Shown: positions 15,471 to 23,429 of the stretch, in pieces
How positions within the stretch are numbered: the stretch's first letter is position 1
Layout of the letters: each line of letters begins with the position of its first letter
NCBI GenBank assembly: GCA_017613435.1
Contig: JAGADU010000108.1
Span: forward strand, 1 to 52,151
DNA length: 52,151 nucleotides
Reading direction: 5' to 3'
From: Lachnospiraceae bacterium
Lineage (GTDB): Bacteria; Bacillota; Clostridia; Lachnospirales; Lachnospiraceae
Made by a program: the position numbers and the translations under genes
The notes under the pieces: model-generated
Told to the model about the DNA's origin: nothing
Databases searched by the model: none
Seen by the model: the letters and a program-made list of their open reading frames with translations, nothing else

Positions 15471-17206
15471 ACACTTTTGACAGAATTAAAACATGTAAAA
15501 TGATTCCCGTTATAGCGCTCGATGATACATCGGACGCAAAACCGTTGGCAAGAGCACTTTATGAAGGAGGACTTCCCTGTGCGGAAGTAACGTTTCGAAG
15601 AGCGGGTGCGAATATCTGCATAAGGGCAATGAAGGAAGAATATCCGGATATGCTTGTCGGTGCGGGAACGGTTTTAAACAGGGAACAGGTGGATCTTGCA
15701 ATCGAAGCCGGTGCCGAATTCATCGTAAGCCCCGGATTGGATGAGGATATAGTCAAATACTGCCTTGAGAAAAACATATGCGTGATTCCGGGCGTATCTA
15801 CCGCGAGCGATGTGGCAAAAGCTTATTCGCTCGGTCTTCGCACGGTCAAATTTTTCCCTGCCGAAGCTGCGGGCGGAGTAAAGATGCTTAAATCTTTGTC
15901 AGGCCCCTACAATATGATGACTTTTATGCCCACGGGAGGCATCGATAAGAATAATATGGCTTCCTATTATGCGCTTAAAAACGTTATAGCGTGCGGCGGA
16001 AGTTTTATGATTGATGCAAAAGCAATCAAAGAGGGCAATTTCGACAGAATAAAAGAACTGACCCAAGAAGTTACGGAGTCCATAAAAAAACTCTTTGACG
16101 GAAACGGCGAATCAAACGCTTTGTCAGAATCAAACAACACGAAGACCGAAACAAAGAAGAATATTAACCTGTCCGATTTATCGGACAAAAGGATTATAAC
16201 TTTCGGCGAGCTTATGTTAAGACTTGCTCCCGAAGGATATTTAAGATTTGTGCAATCGGAATCTTTTGGGGCCACATTCGGGGGCGGAGAGGCAAATGTC
16301 GGTATTTCGCTTGCCAATTTCGGAATGGATTCGGCATTTGTGACCAAACTTCCGAAGCACGAAATAGGCCAGATGGCCGTAAATTCGCTCAGGAAATTCG
16401 GAGTGGATACTTCCCTGATAATAAGGGGCGGAGACAGAGTCGGCATTTATTATCTTGAAAAAGGCGCATCGCAAAGACCTTCGAAAGTAATTTACGATCG
16501 TGCTTATTCCGCAATTTCCGAGGCTTCGAAAGACGATTTCGACTGGGATAAAATATTCGAAAATGCCGGATGGTTTCATTTTACGGGAATTACACCCGCA
16601 CTGTCCGACAATCTTTCTGAAATCTGTCTTGAAGCATGCAAAAAAGCCAAAGAAAAAGGTATTATCGTAAGCTGCGATCTTAATTACAGAAATAAACTCT
16701 GGTCCAAAGAAAAAGCGGGAGAGGTAATGGGCAAACTTTGCAAATATGTGGATGTTTGCATTTCAAACGAAGAGGATGCAAACGACGTATTTAAAATCAA
16801 AGCCGAAAATACCGATGTCAAAGCCGGAGAAATCAATTCGGAAGGTTACAAATACGTTGCAAAAGAGCTGAAAGAAAGATTCGGCTTTTCGTATGTTGCA
16901 ATCACTCTTCGCGAATCGATTTCCGCAAGCGACAACAGATGGGGCGCAATGCTTTATGACGGAAACGATTTCTTCTTCAGCAGGAAATACGATGTTCATA
17001 TAGTCGACAGGGTCGGCGGAGGCGATTCGTTCGGCGCGGGTTTGATTTATTCGCTTGCGCATAACCTTTCTTCCGCAGAAGCAATCGAATTCGCTGCTGC
17101 AGCCAGCTGTCTAAAGCATTCGATTGAAGGCGACTACAATTTCGTTACCGTAGACGAAGTCAGAAAACTTGCTCTCGGAGATGCATCCGGCAGAGTACAA
17201 AGATAA
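15467..17206 (+). CDS. Fused KDPG aldolase - 2-keto-3-deoxygluconate kinase
   Basis: One uninterrupted 579-residue frame carries two enzymes of the same pathway. Residues 1-205 are a full-length 2-keto-3-deoxy-6-phosphogluconate aldolase (Eda): E40 and R44 in CAEVTFRR, GAGTV, and the Schiff-base lysine K128 in TVKFFPAEAAGG. Residues about 211-240 are a hydrophilic linker rich in Asn, Ser, Thr and Lys. Residues 241-579 are a complete PfkB-family KDG kinase: FGELMLRLAPEG, the GGGEANV substrate loop, and the GGGDSFGAG motif with catalytic Asp520. The kinase makes KDPG and the aldolase splits it into pyruvate and glyceraldehyde-3-phosphate, so the fusion joins consecutive steps. It starts in the uxuA stop codon. 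No frameshift or internal ribosome binding site suggests two separate proteins. Confidence 0.95.
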   Translation: MNTFDRIKTCKMIPVIALDDTSDAKPLARALYEGGLPCAEVTFRRAGANICIRAMKEEYPDMLVGAGTVLNREQVDLAIEAGAEFIVSPGLDEDIVKYCLEKNICVIPGVSTASDVAKAYSLGLRTVKFFPAEAAGGVKMLKSLSGPYNMMTFMPTGGIDKNNMASYYALKNVIACGGSFMIDAKAIKEGNFDRIKELTQEVTESIKKLFDGNGESNALSESNNTKTETKKNINLSDLSDKRIITFGELMLRLAPEGYLRFVQSESFGATFGGGEANVGISLANFGMDSAFVTKLPKHEIGQMAVNSLRKFGVDTSLIIRGGDRVGIYYLEKGASQRPSKVIYDRAYSAISEASKDDFDWDKIFENAGWFHFTGITPALSDNLSEICLEACKKAKEKGIIVSCDLNYRNKLWSKEKAGEVMGKLCKYVDVCISNEEDANDVFKIKAENTDVKAGEINSEGYKYVAKELKERFGFSYVAITLRESISASDNRWGAMLYDGNDFFFSRKYDVHIVDRVGGGDSFGAGLIYSLAHNLSSAEAIEFAAAASCLKHSIEGDYNFVTVDEVRKLALGDASGRVQR

Positions 17207-17230
17207 ATATATTCACGGATCGGAAAAAAT

Positions 17231-18856
17231 ATGAAATTAAATCTAAACGGAATAAAAGAAAAAGAGAAATTTGAAAAAGCCGGAATAAAAATGCCGGCTT
17301 TTAATATTGATGCAATGAGGGAAGAAACCATGAAAAATCCCGTATGGATTCATTTCGGAGCGGGCAATATTTTCAGAGGTTTCATAGCCGTTTTGCAGCA
17401 AAAGCTTTTGGATGAAAAACTCTCCGACAAAGGTATAATCGCGGCGGATACTTTTGATTTTGACATGATTGACAAAATCTATGTTCCTTTTGACAATCTT
17501 GCGCTGTCGGTGGGATTAAAGGCTGACGGCACCACGGATATGAAGGTCATTGCATCCGTAGCCGATGCAATAAAATGCGATTTCAAAAACAATGACGAAA
17601 AAGAAAAAATAAAAAATCTGGTTAAAAATCCCTCCCTTCAGATAATCAGTTTTACGATAACCGAGAAAGGTTATTCTTTAAGAAACATGCAGGGAGAACT
17701 TCTGCCTTTCGTAATCGATGACATAAACGAAGGACCCGAAAACGCAAGGCATGCTATGAGCGTAACAGCAGCGCTTCTTTTGGAAAGATTTAACGCATGC
17801 GCTGCTCCGATTGCCGTATGCAGCATGGACAATTGTTCGCACAACGGGGAAAAACTCAAATCCTCCGTTTCGGAGATTGCAAAGGAATGGGAAAAGAAGG
17901 GCTTTGTTTCGGAAGAATTCATCGAATATATTTCCGACGAAACGAGAGTGTCCTTCCCCTGGAGCATGATAGACAAAATCACACCGAGACCCTCGAAAGC
18001 CATCGAAGAAATGCTTGAAGACAAAGGTCTTGAAAACATGGCGGGAATCGTTACCGACAAAAACACTTTCATTGCGCCTTTTGTCAATGCCGAAATACCG
18101 GAATACCTTGTTGTTGAGGACAGATTCCCCAACGGCAGACCGCCCCTTGAAAAAGCAGGCGTGTATTTTACCGACAGGGATACCGTGAACAAGACCGAAA
18201 AGATGAAAGTTACCACATGCCTTAATCCCCTGCATACAGCCATGGCTGTATTCGGATGCCTTCTCGGATACGACCATATCGCAAAAGAAATGCAGGATGA
18301 GGACATACATAAACTTGTTGAAAACATAGGATACAAAGAAGGGCTTCCCGTAGTGGTAGACCCCGGTATTATCGATCCTAAGGAATTTATCGACGAAGTT
18401 GTTAAAGAGAGACTCCCGAATATGTTTATTCCGGACATGCCCCAACGAATCGCAACCGATACAAGCATGAAGATTCCCATCAGATTCGGCGAGACGATCA
18501 AGTCGTATTATTATTCCGAAAAGCGGGACGTAAACGACCTTGTTTTCATCCCCCTTGCGATTGCCGCATGGTTCAGATATCTTATGGGAATCGACGATAA
18601 CGGAAAAGAAATGGAAGTAAGTTCCGAACCCCAGCTTGAAGAATTGAGGGAAAGTATCAAAGACATAGTTTTTAAAGATCCGGATTCGTATAAAGGACAG
18701 CTTAAGGCGGTTCTTTCGAACGAGAATATTTTTGCCCTTGACCTTGTCAAAGCAAATCTTTCTGATAAAATAGAGAGTATGTTTAAGGAAATGCTTTTGA
18801 CGGAAGGCGCTGTCAGAAAAACCCTGCATAAATACGTTAATCCGCCCGAAGCATAA
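17231..18856 (+). CDS. uxuB: Fructuronate reductase (mannitol dehydrogenase family)
   Basis: The 541-residue protein belongs to the long-chain mannitol dehydrogenase family. Seen: the N-terminal dinucleotide-binding motif HFGAGNIFRGF, the catalytic-region CSMDNCSHNGEKL, FPWSMIDKITPRPS, and the C-terminal helical domain with CLNPLHTAMAVFGCLLGY. In this operon it would reduce D-fructuronate from UxaC to D-mannonate, the UxuA substrate, using NADH. A tagaturonate or mannitol specificity cannot be excluded from sequence alone, but no altronate dehydratase gene is present. It starts 24 bases after the fusion gene with a weak ribosome binding site and is the last recognisable uronate gene. Confidence 0.92.
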   Translation: MKLNLNGIKEKEKFEKAGIKMPAFNIDAMREETMKNPVWIHFGAGNIFRGFIAVLQQKLLDEKLSDKGIIAADTFDFDMIDKIYVPFDNLALSVGLKADGTTDMKVIASVADAIKCDFKNNDEKEKIKNLVKNPSLQIISFTITEKGYSLRNMQGELLPFVIDDINEGPENARHAMSVTAALLLERFNACAAPIAVCSMDNCSHNGEKLKSSVSEIAKEWEKKGFVSEEFIEYISDETRVSFPWSMIDKITPRPSKAIEEMLEDKGLENMAGIVTDKNTFIAPFVNAEIPEYLVVEDRFPNGRPPLEKAGVYFTDRDTVNKTEKMKVTTCLNPLHTAMAVFGCLLGYDHIAKEMQDEDIHKLVENIGYKEGLPVVVDPGIIDPKEFIDEVVKERLPNMFIPDMPQRIATDTSMKIPIRFGETIKSYYYSEKRDVNDLVFIPLAIAAWFRYLMGIDDNGKEMEVSSEPQLEELRESIKDIVFKDPDSYKGQLKAVLSNENIFALDLVKANLSDKIESMFKEMLLTEGAVRKTLHKYVNPPEA

Positions 18857-18901
18857 TTCGCAAAGAGAATCAAAAGAAGATTTTCGAATACGGAGGGGAA
18901 T

Positions 18902-19960
18902 ATGAACAAAACAATGAATTCCATCGGATGGAAATACGGACTTATGGGTGTGATTTTTGCGGGACTTCAATTTTTGATAGCAGGTCTTTTGCAATGGCTT
19001 CTTCCCGAATTCACGGATAAGTACAGTATTTATCTTACATTTGCGCTTATTCTTTTTGTTGACGGAATCTGCGTTCTCTTTTTGTTTTTGGTTACGCATT
19101 CAATGCCGAAAGCGGAAATAGAAAAGAAAAGACTCGGATTCGGACCGTTCCTTCTTTGCGTTTTGATTATGTACGGTCTGGTATTTGTCGGTGCAATTAT
19201 CGGACTGTGTTTCCATCTTCCTTTAACCATTCCCTTTTCAAAAGGCGCGGATAATGATGAGCTTACAAAGCTTATGTTAAATTCCAATATCTTTTTGAGA
19301 ATTCTTGTTGTAGGCATCTTGGCTCCGGTTTTTGAGGAGCTCATGTTCAGAAAAATCTTAATCGACCATTTGGCCGTCAAAGGACAATTGGTTGCAATTC
19401 TTGCATCCGGACTTATGTTCGGATTGTTCCACGGTAATTTCCAACAGGCGTTTTTTGCCGCATTCATAGGCTGCCTTTTTGCATACATATATATCAAAAC
19501 CGGAAAAATCATCTACACGATAATTCTTCATATGTTTTTAAATACGGCCACATCCGCCATTACGGTCGGAATAGTGCAATGGTACATGAAAGCCGTTGAA
19601 AAAGTCGGATATGTCGATGTGCCCGAACTCAACGATTATGAAATGATACAGTATTTGGAAAACAATCCGGCCACCACTTCGGATCTTCTTACGCTCGGAT
19701 TGCCGACAATCGTGCTTTTTGCATGGATAGGATTATTGTTCATTTTGGCGGTAGGCGGACTCATTACGCTTTTGATTCTTGTATGTCTTAAGAAAATCAG
19801 AATCAATCGCGTTGAGGGAGATCTTACTTACGGAAAACAGGTTGCAAGTATTTTTGCCTCGCCCTGCATGTATATTTTCTATGTGGTTTGTTTCCTGCTG
19901 TTTTTGGAAACGTACCTGCCGGATATTATACAATCCGTAATAAAGTGGACGCGAAATTAA
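18902..19960 (+). CDS. CPBP family intramembrane metalloprotease
   Basis: The 352-residue protein has about eight hydrophobic segments. The CPBP (Abi/CAAX protease) motifs are intact: EExxxR as EELMFR (E145, E146, R150), F-x-x-x-H as FGLFH (H177), and HMFLN in the last core helix. These residues form the glutamate/histidine active site in the membrane. The substrate is unknown. A strong GGAGGGG lies 3-9 bases before the ATG. It is 45 bases downstream of uxuB with no clear terminator, so partial read-through is possible, though nothing links it to uronate use. A distinctive C-terminal extension with two further helices (about 270-350) follows the protease core. Confidence 0.88.
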   Translation: MNKTMNSIGWKYGLMGVIFAGLQFLIAGLLQWLLPEFTDKYSIYLTFALILFVDGICVLFLFLVTHSMPKAEIEKKRLGFGPFLLCVLIMYGLVFVGAIIGLCFHLPLTIPFSKGADNDELTKLMLNSNIFLRILVVGILAPVFEELMFRKILIDHLAVKGQLVAILASGLMFGLFHGNFQQAFFAAFIGCLFAYIYIKTGKIIYTIILHMFLNTATSAITVGIVQWYMKAVEKVGYVDVPELNDYEMIQYLENNPATTSDLLTLGLPTIVLFAWIGLLFILAVGGLITLLILVCLKKIRINRVEGDLTYGKQVASIFASPCMYIFYVVCFLLFLETYLPDIIQSVIKWTRN

Positions 19961-19981
19961 GCATCGGGGAAGACTGGTAAA

Positions 19982-20437
19982 ATGGATTACATGAGGGAAG
20001 CTTTAAAAGAAGCTTATGAAGGAATAAATGCGCATCATGGAGGGCCGTTCGGATCCGTAATAGTAAAAGACGGGCGAATCATAGGACGAGGACACAACAG
20101 TGTTTTGTTAAAAAAAGATCCGACATGCCACGGTGAAATGGAAGCCATCAGAGATGCCTGCAAAAACGAGGGCACGCATGATTTGACGGGATGCGAACTG
20201 TACACGACCGCAGAGCCCTGCCCGATGTGTCTCGGAGCGATTCTTTGGGCAAACATATCGAAGGTTTATTACGGCTGCAATGTAAGCGATACCGATAAAA
20301 TAGGTTTTCGCGACGATAAATTCTACGATTTCTTCAACGGCAAAAAAAGCATCCTTTCGCTTGAAGAAAGCAACAGAAAAGAGTGTCAAAAACTTTTCGA
20401 GGATTATAATAACGACAAAGAGGCCAAAAGGTATTAA
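19982..20437 (+). CDS. Nucleoside/guanine deaminase-like zinc deaminase
   Basis: The 151-residue protein is a cytidine deaminase-fold enzyme. The zinc ligands are visible as CHGEMEAI (H50, with the proton-shuttling E52) and PCPMC (C80, C83). Length, GGPFGSVIVKDG and the C-terminal GFRDDKFYDFF resemble bacterial guanine deaminases (GuaD) more than tRNA adenosine deaminase TadA. It would convert guanine to xanthine in purine salvage. The HAE box usual in the family reads HGE here. It lies 21 bases after the CPBP gene and ends before a bidirectional terminator. Confidence 0.85.
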   Translation: MDYMREALKEAYEGINAHHGGPFGSVIVKDGRIIGRGHNSVLLKKDPTCHGEMEAIRDACKNEGTHDLTGCELYTTAEPCPMCLGAILWANISKVYYGCNVSDTDKIGFRDDKFYDFFNGKKSILSLEESNRKECQKLFEDYNNDKEAKRY

Positions 20438-20497
20438 AAGGCGCAACCGGATAATCCTTAAAAGGACCGGAAAATATTTTGAAGCATTTTGCCAAAT

Positions 20498-20527
20498 AAA
20501 AAAACCGATTTTTCAATCGGTTTTTTT
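20498..20527. terminator. Bidirectional intrinsic terminator
   Basis: AAAAAAACCGATT (20498-20510) and AATCGGTTTTTTT (20515-20527) form a stem around TTTC with A tract on one side and T tract on the other. It serves the deaminase gene and the convergent alarmone synthetase gene. Confidence 0.88.
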
Positions 20528-20533
20528 GATTTC

Positions 20534-21229
20534 TTAAGATACGGATTCGGGATATTTCGGATAAATCTGATTTTTGATATCCTGCATTTTCGAATCCATT
20601 TCGGTGATTGTATTGGCACAGTCGAGAAGCTGTGCGCTGATGGATTGAGAAATCTCTTCGGTTAAATCTTTTTTGTAACGCATTTCATGTTCGAGAGAAG
20701 CCCAGAAGTCCATTGCTATGGTTCTTAACTGAACTTCGACTTTAAGATATTCCTTATGCTCCGAGAAGAATACCGGTATTTCCACGATCATGTGATAACT
20801 GCGGTATCCGTTGGGCTTTGGAGCGCGGATGTAATCTTTGTAATTGATTAATTTGATATCATCCTGTTTCAATATCATGTCGGCGATTTCGTAAATATCG
20901 TCCACGAAGGGACAGATGACTCTGATACCTGCCACATCATGAATTTCATCCTGAATATTATCAAATGAAAAGTCAAGATTTTTTCTGTTTAATTTATCTC
21001 TGATACTTTGTATGGTTTTAATTCTCGAATATATGGCGTGAATAGGATTTCTCTTGTTTTTGATTTGAAGTTCTTCGTTCAAAACTTCGAATTTCGTACG
21101 AATTTCCCTGATTGCGCAGGAATATTTCGTCATCAATTCCTTATACTGATCGAGTACCAGAAGCAGCTCTTCACCGGAAAGCTGGTCTTTTAACTCGTTA
21201 ATCAGCATAACATTTTCTTCGCTTTGCAT
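20534..21229 (-). CDS. Small alarmone synthetase, RelQ/YjbM-like (p)ppGpp synthetase
   Basis: The 231-residue protein contains only a RelA/SpoT synthetase domain, with no hydrolase, TGS or ACT domains. Synthetase motifs are present: RIKTIQSIRDKL, HDVAGIRVICPFVDDIY (the catalytic-region Arg/Asp), KPNGYRSYHMIVEIP and VEVQLRTIAMDFWASLEHE. It would transfer pyrophosphate from ATP to GTP or GDP. The C-terminal helices (about 190-231) are those that form the RelQ tetramer. ATG at 21229 is chosen, with AAGGGGG 10 bases upstream; the further in-frame TTG at 21295 would overlap the promoter. It is divergent from a diguanylate cyclase gene. Confidence 0.92.
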   Translation of the reverse strand: MQSEENVMLINELKDQLSGEELLLVLDQYKELMTKYSCAIREIRTKFEVLNEELQIKNKRNPIHAIYSRIKTIQSIRDKLNRKNLDFSFDNIQDEIHDVAGIRVICPFVDDIYEIADMILKQDDIKLINYKDYIRAPKPNGYRSYHMIVEIPVFFSEHKEYLKVEVQLRTIAMDFWASLEHEMRYKKDLTEEISQSISAQLLDCANTITEMDSKMQDIKNQIYPKYPESVS

Positions 21230-21265
21230 CTGGTTAAAACCCCCTTGACTACATAAGAGTATTTT

Positions 21266-21295
21266 ATCATAGCGCCGATTAAAAGTGTATAGCAA
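21266..21295 (-). promoter_or_regulatory. Promoter for the alarmone synthetase gene
   Basis: On the minus strand, TTGCTA (21290-21295) and TATGAT (21266-21271) are 18 bp apart, giving a leader of about 30 nt. Confidence 0.5.
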
Positions 21296-21297
21296 TT

Positions 21298-21318
21298 ATG
21301 TTAAAATTGTGTTAACAT
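21298..21318. promoter_or_regulatory. Palindrome between alarmone synthetase and GGDEF genes
   Basis: ATGTTAA (21298-21304) and TTAACAT (21312-21318) form a perfect 7-bp inverted repeat around 7 bases. It sits directly upstream of the -35 box of the minus-strand promoter and about 50 bases before the plus-strand start codon. A regulator could control both genes from here (inference). Confidence 0.4.
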
Positions 21319-21364
21319 ATTATGTTGTGTGCAAAGCATATTTTTTACGTTTTGGTGGTTAGTC

Positions 21365-22630
21365 ATGGCTCATTCGAACGATCTTGATTTTTTCAACAGA
21401 ATACCTGTGGCGGGATTGCTTGTGAATAAAATCGGAAGACCGAATTTTATTTACAATCTTAAATTTTTGTCGCTGGTGGGATACACGGATGCGCAGATGA
21501 GCGAGATTTTCATCAGGGATTACACAAAGGTTTTTGATGAAGAAGACATAAAAGAATTGAGACGCAAACTCAAAGAGGCTGAAGGAACCAAAAAATCGGT
21601 TCGTCAGGAACTCAAATTAACCTGCGCCGATTCGACAAGGCTTTTTACCGTCATCGAGGCGGAAGTAAGCGAGGAAAACGACGGAAGTTATGTTTTGTGC
21701 GCATTGACGGACATTACCCAGATCAAAAAAGCTCAGGCCGATTACATGCTTGAGCAGGAAAGACTTTTATCCGTTTTGAGAAATTATGACGATGATTTGT
21801 TTGAATACGATTTCGAAACGGATTTGTTAAAGGTTTTCAATAAAAACGTATTGATAAAGGATTCATTCGGAGACGACAGATGGATAAAATTCGAAAATTT
21901 CTCGAAGAATCTGTCTCAAAGAAGGATGATTCATCCCGAGGACGAAAGCAAACTTCGTTTTGTGTTTAACCAAAAGAGCAATTATACCATTCAGATAAGA
22001 ATGAAGTATAAGGACGAGAAAAATTACAGATGGTACGAAGTTGATTTCAACCTTCTTCAGGATGACGACAACAATATCATCGGATATGTCGGAAACGTTC
22101 ATGATATCGATGAATTGAAAGCCAGTACAATCGAATTCAAAAATAAATCGCAGCATGATTCGCTCACAGGCCTTTATAACAACGCGAGCGCAAAAGAAAT
22201 AATAGAAGAGTATCTCCAAAATGAAGGAAAAGGCAGAACCAACGCGCTAATGATTATCGACCTTGACGATTTCAAGCATGTCAACGATACTTTCGGACAC
22301 CGTTTCGGAGACCGTGTTATCAAAACCGCGGCCGATACCTTAAACAATACGTTCGGAGAAAACGATCTGACGGCGAGAATCGGAGGAGACGAATTCCTGG
22401 TTTTCTGCAGGGACATTTTGGATATGTCTTCGGTAAACGAAAAAGTTCGCAAAGTTTTTGAAACTTTTGCCCAGAATCCGGTCGGAGACAAAGAGCAGTA
22501 CGTGATTAAAACCAGCATAGGCATAGCGGTTTCTCCTCAGGACGGCACGGGATTCAAGAGACTGTTCGACAAGGCCGACAGAAATATGTACAAAGTCAAA
22601 AGGTCCGGAAAAAATTCATACAATTTTTGA
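21365..22630 (+). CDS. PAS-PAS-GGDEF diguanylate cyclase
   Basis: The 421-residue soluble protein has two PAS-like domains (about 5-120 and 135-255, the second ending WYEVDFNLLQDDDNNIIGYVGNVHDIDE in PAC style) and a GGDEF domain (about 265-421). The active-site motif is intact as GGDEF (340-344), with DLDDFKHVNDTFGH upstream, so synthesis of c-di-GMP from two GTP is expected. No RxxD inhibitory site is found five residues before the motif. The PAS domains suggest control by a small ligand or redox signal. ATG 21365 has GGTGG about 7 bases upstream and is preferred to the GTG at 21329. Confidence 0.92.
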   Translation: MAHSNDLDFFNRIPVAGLLVNKIGRPNFIYNLKFLSLVGYTDAQMSEIFIRDYTKVFDEEDIKELRRKLKEAEGTKKSVRQELKLTCADSTRLFTVIEAEVSEENDGSYVLCALTDITQIKKAQADYMLEQERLLSVLRNYDDDLFEYDFETDLLKVFNKNVLIKDSFGDDRWIKFENFSKNLSQRRMIHPEDESKLRFVFNQKSNYTIQIRMKYKDEKNYRWYEVDFNLLQDDDNNIIGYVGNVHDIDELKASTIEFKNKSQHDSLTGLYNNASAKEIIEEYLQNEGKGRTNALMIIDLDDFKHVNDTFGHRFGDRVIKTAADTLNNTFGENDLTARIGGDEFLVFCRDILDMSSVNEKVRKVFETFAQNPVGDKEQYVIKTSIGIAVSPQDGTGFKRLFDKADRNMYKVKRSGKNSYNF

Positions 22631-22640
22631 TTTATTCGCG

Positions 22641-22665
22641 TGATCGGTTGTCCGAACCGAAATCA
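22641..22665 (+). other. Hairpin before sufC
   Basis: TGAT-CGGTT (22641-22649) pairs with AACCG (22655-22659) and ATCA (22662-22665), with a two-A bulge and a GTCCG loop. It has no T tract. It ends 10 bases before the sufC ribosome binding site and could influence its translation. Confidence 0.3.
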
Positions 22666-22688
22666 TGAATAAGTTAAAGGAGAAAGAT

Positions 22689-23429
22689 ATGCTGGAACTA
22701 AAAAATGTTTCATATGAAGTTAACGACGAAGCCGTTAACAAAGAAATACTCAAAAACATCAGTTTTACGATTGATGAAAGATTTGTCGCAATTACGGGTC
22801 CTAACGGGGGCGGCAAATCAACGCTTGCGAAGCTGATCGCAGGCATCATTACTCCCACCGAAGGACGTATTTTCCTTGACGGAAAAGACATCACGGACAT
22901 GAGTATCACGGAAAGGGCAAAGAACGGCATCAGTTTTGCGTTTCAACAGCCCGTAAGATTTAAGGGAATTACCGTAAAAGATCTTATCACGTTTGCGGTA
23001 GGCCATCAGATTTCCACTCAGGAAGCCTGTTCGTATCTTTCGGAAGTGGGGCTTTGCGCAAAAGATTATATCAACCGCGAACTCAACGCTTCTTTGTCGG
23101 GCGGCGAAGCCAAAAGAATCGAGATAGCGATGACCATGGCAAGAGGAACCGCGCTTTCGATATTCGACGAACCCGAAGCGGGAATCGATCTTTGGAGTTT
23201 CCAAAGCCTTATCAAAGTGTTTGAAATGATGCACAAAAAGGCCGGCGGAAGCATTATCATCATTTCCCATCAGGAAAGAATATTGAATATCGCAGACAAA
23301 GTAATAGTGCTTGCAAACGGCGAACTTGTCAACATCGGAAAGAAAGAAGACGTTCTTCCCGGACTCCTTGTGGATGCTCCCGGCTGCAGCGTGCTTACGG
23401 AAAAGATGAAGGAGGCGTGCAATGGATAA
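22689..23429 (+). CDS. sufC: SufC-like ABC ATPase for Fe-S cluster assembly
   Basis: The 246-residue ATPase has Walker A GPNGGGKST (37-45), the signature LSGGEAKR, and Walker B ALSIFDEPEAGIDL, with an H-loop in IISHQE. The SufC-specific features are ITDMSITERAKNGISFAFQQP and a glutamate-rich Walker B. Cytoplasmic SufC powers cluster assembly on its SufB-type partner, encoded next and overlapping by 8 bases. The ATG at 22689 follows AAGGAG; the in-frame ATG at 22665 lacks such a site. There are no sufS, sufU or sufD genes next to it. Confidence 0.9.
   Translation: MLELKNVSYEVNDEAVNKEILKNISFTIDERFVAITGPNGGGKSTLAKLIAGIITPTEGRIFLDGKDITDMSITERAKNGISFAFQQPVRFKGITVKDLITFAVGHQISTQEACSYLSEVGLCAKDYINRELNASLSGGEAKRIEIAMTMARGTALSIFDEPEAGIDLWSFQSLIKVFEMMHKKAGGSIIIISHQERILNIADKVIVLANGELVNIGKKEDVLPGLLVDAPGCSVLTEKMKEACNG

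Noticed and set aside
17678-19099. Long minus-strand open frame (473 codons) opposite uxuB and the start of the CPBP gene
   Set aside because: It lies wholly opposite well-supported genes, has no ribosome binding site, and its translation shows no recognisable fold; the low stop density follows from codon bias of the plus strand.
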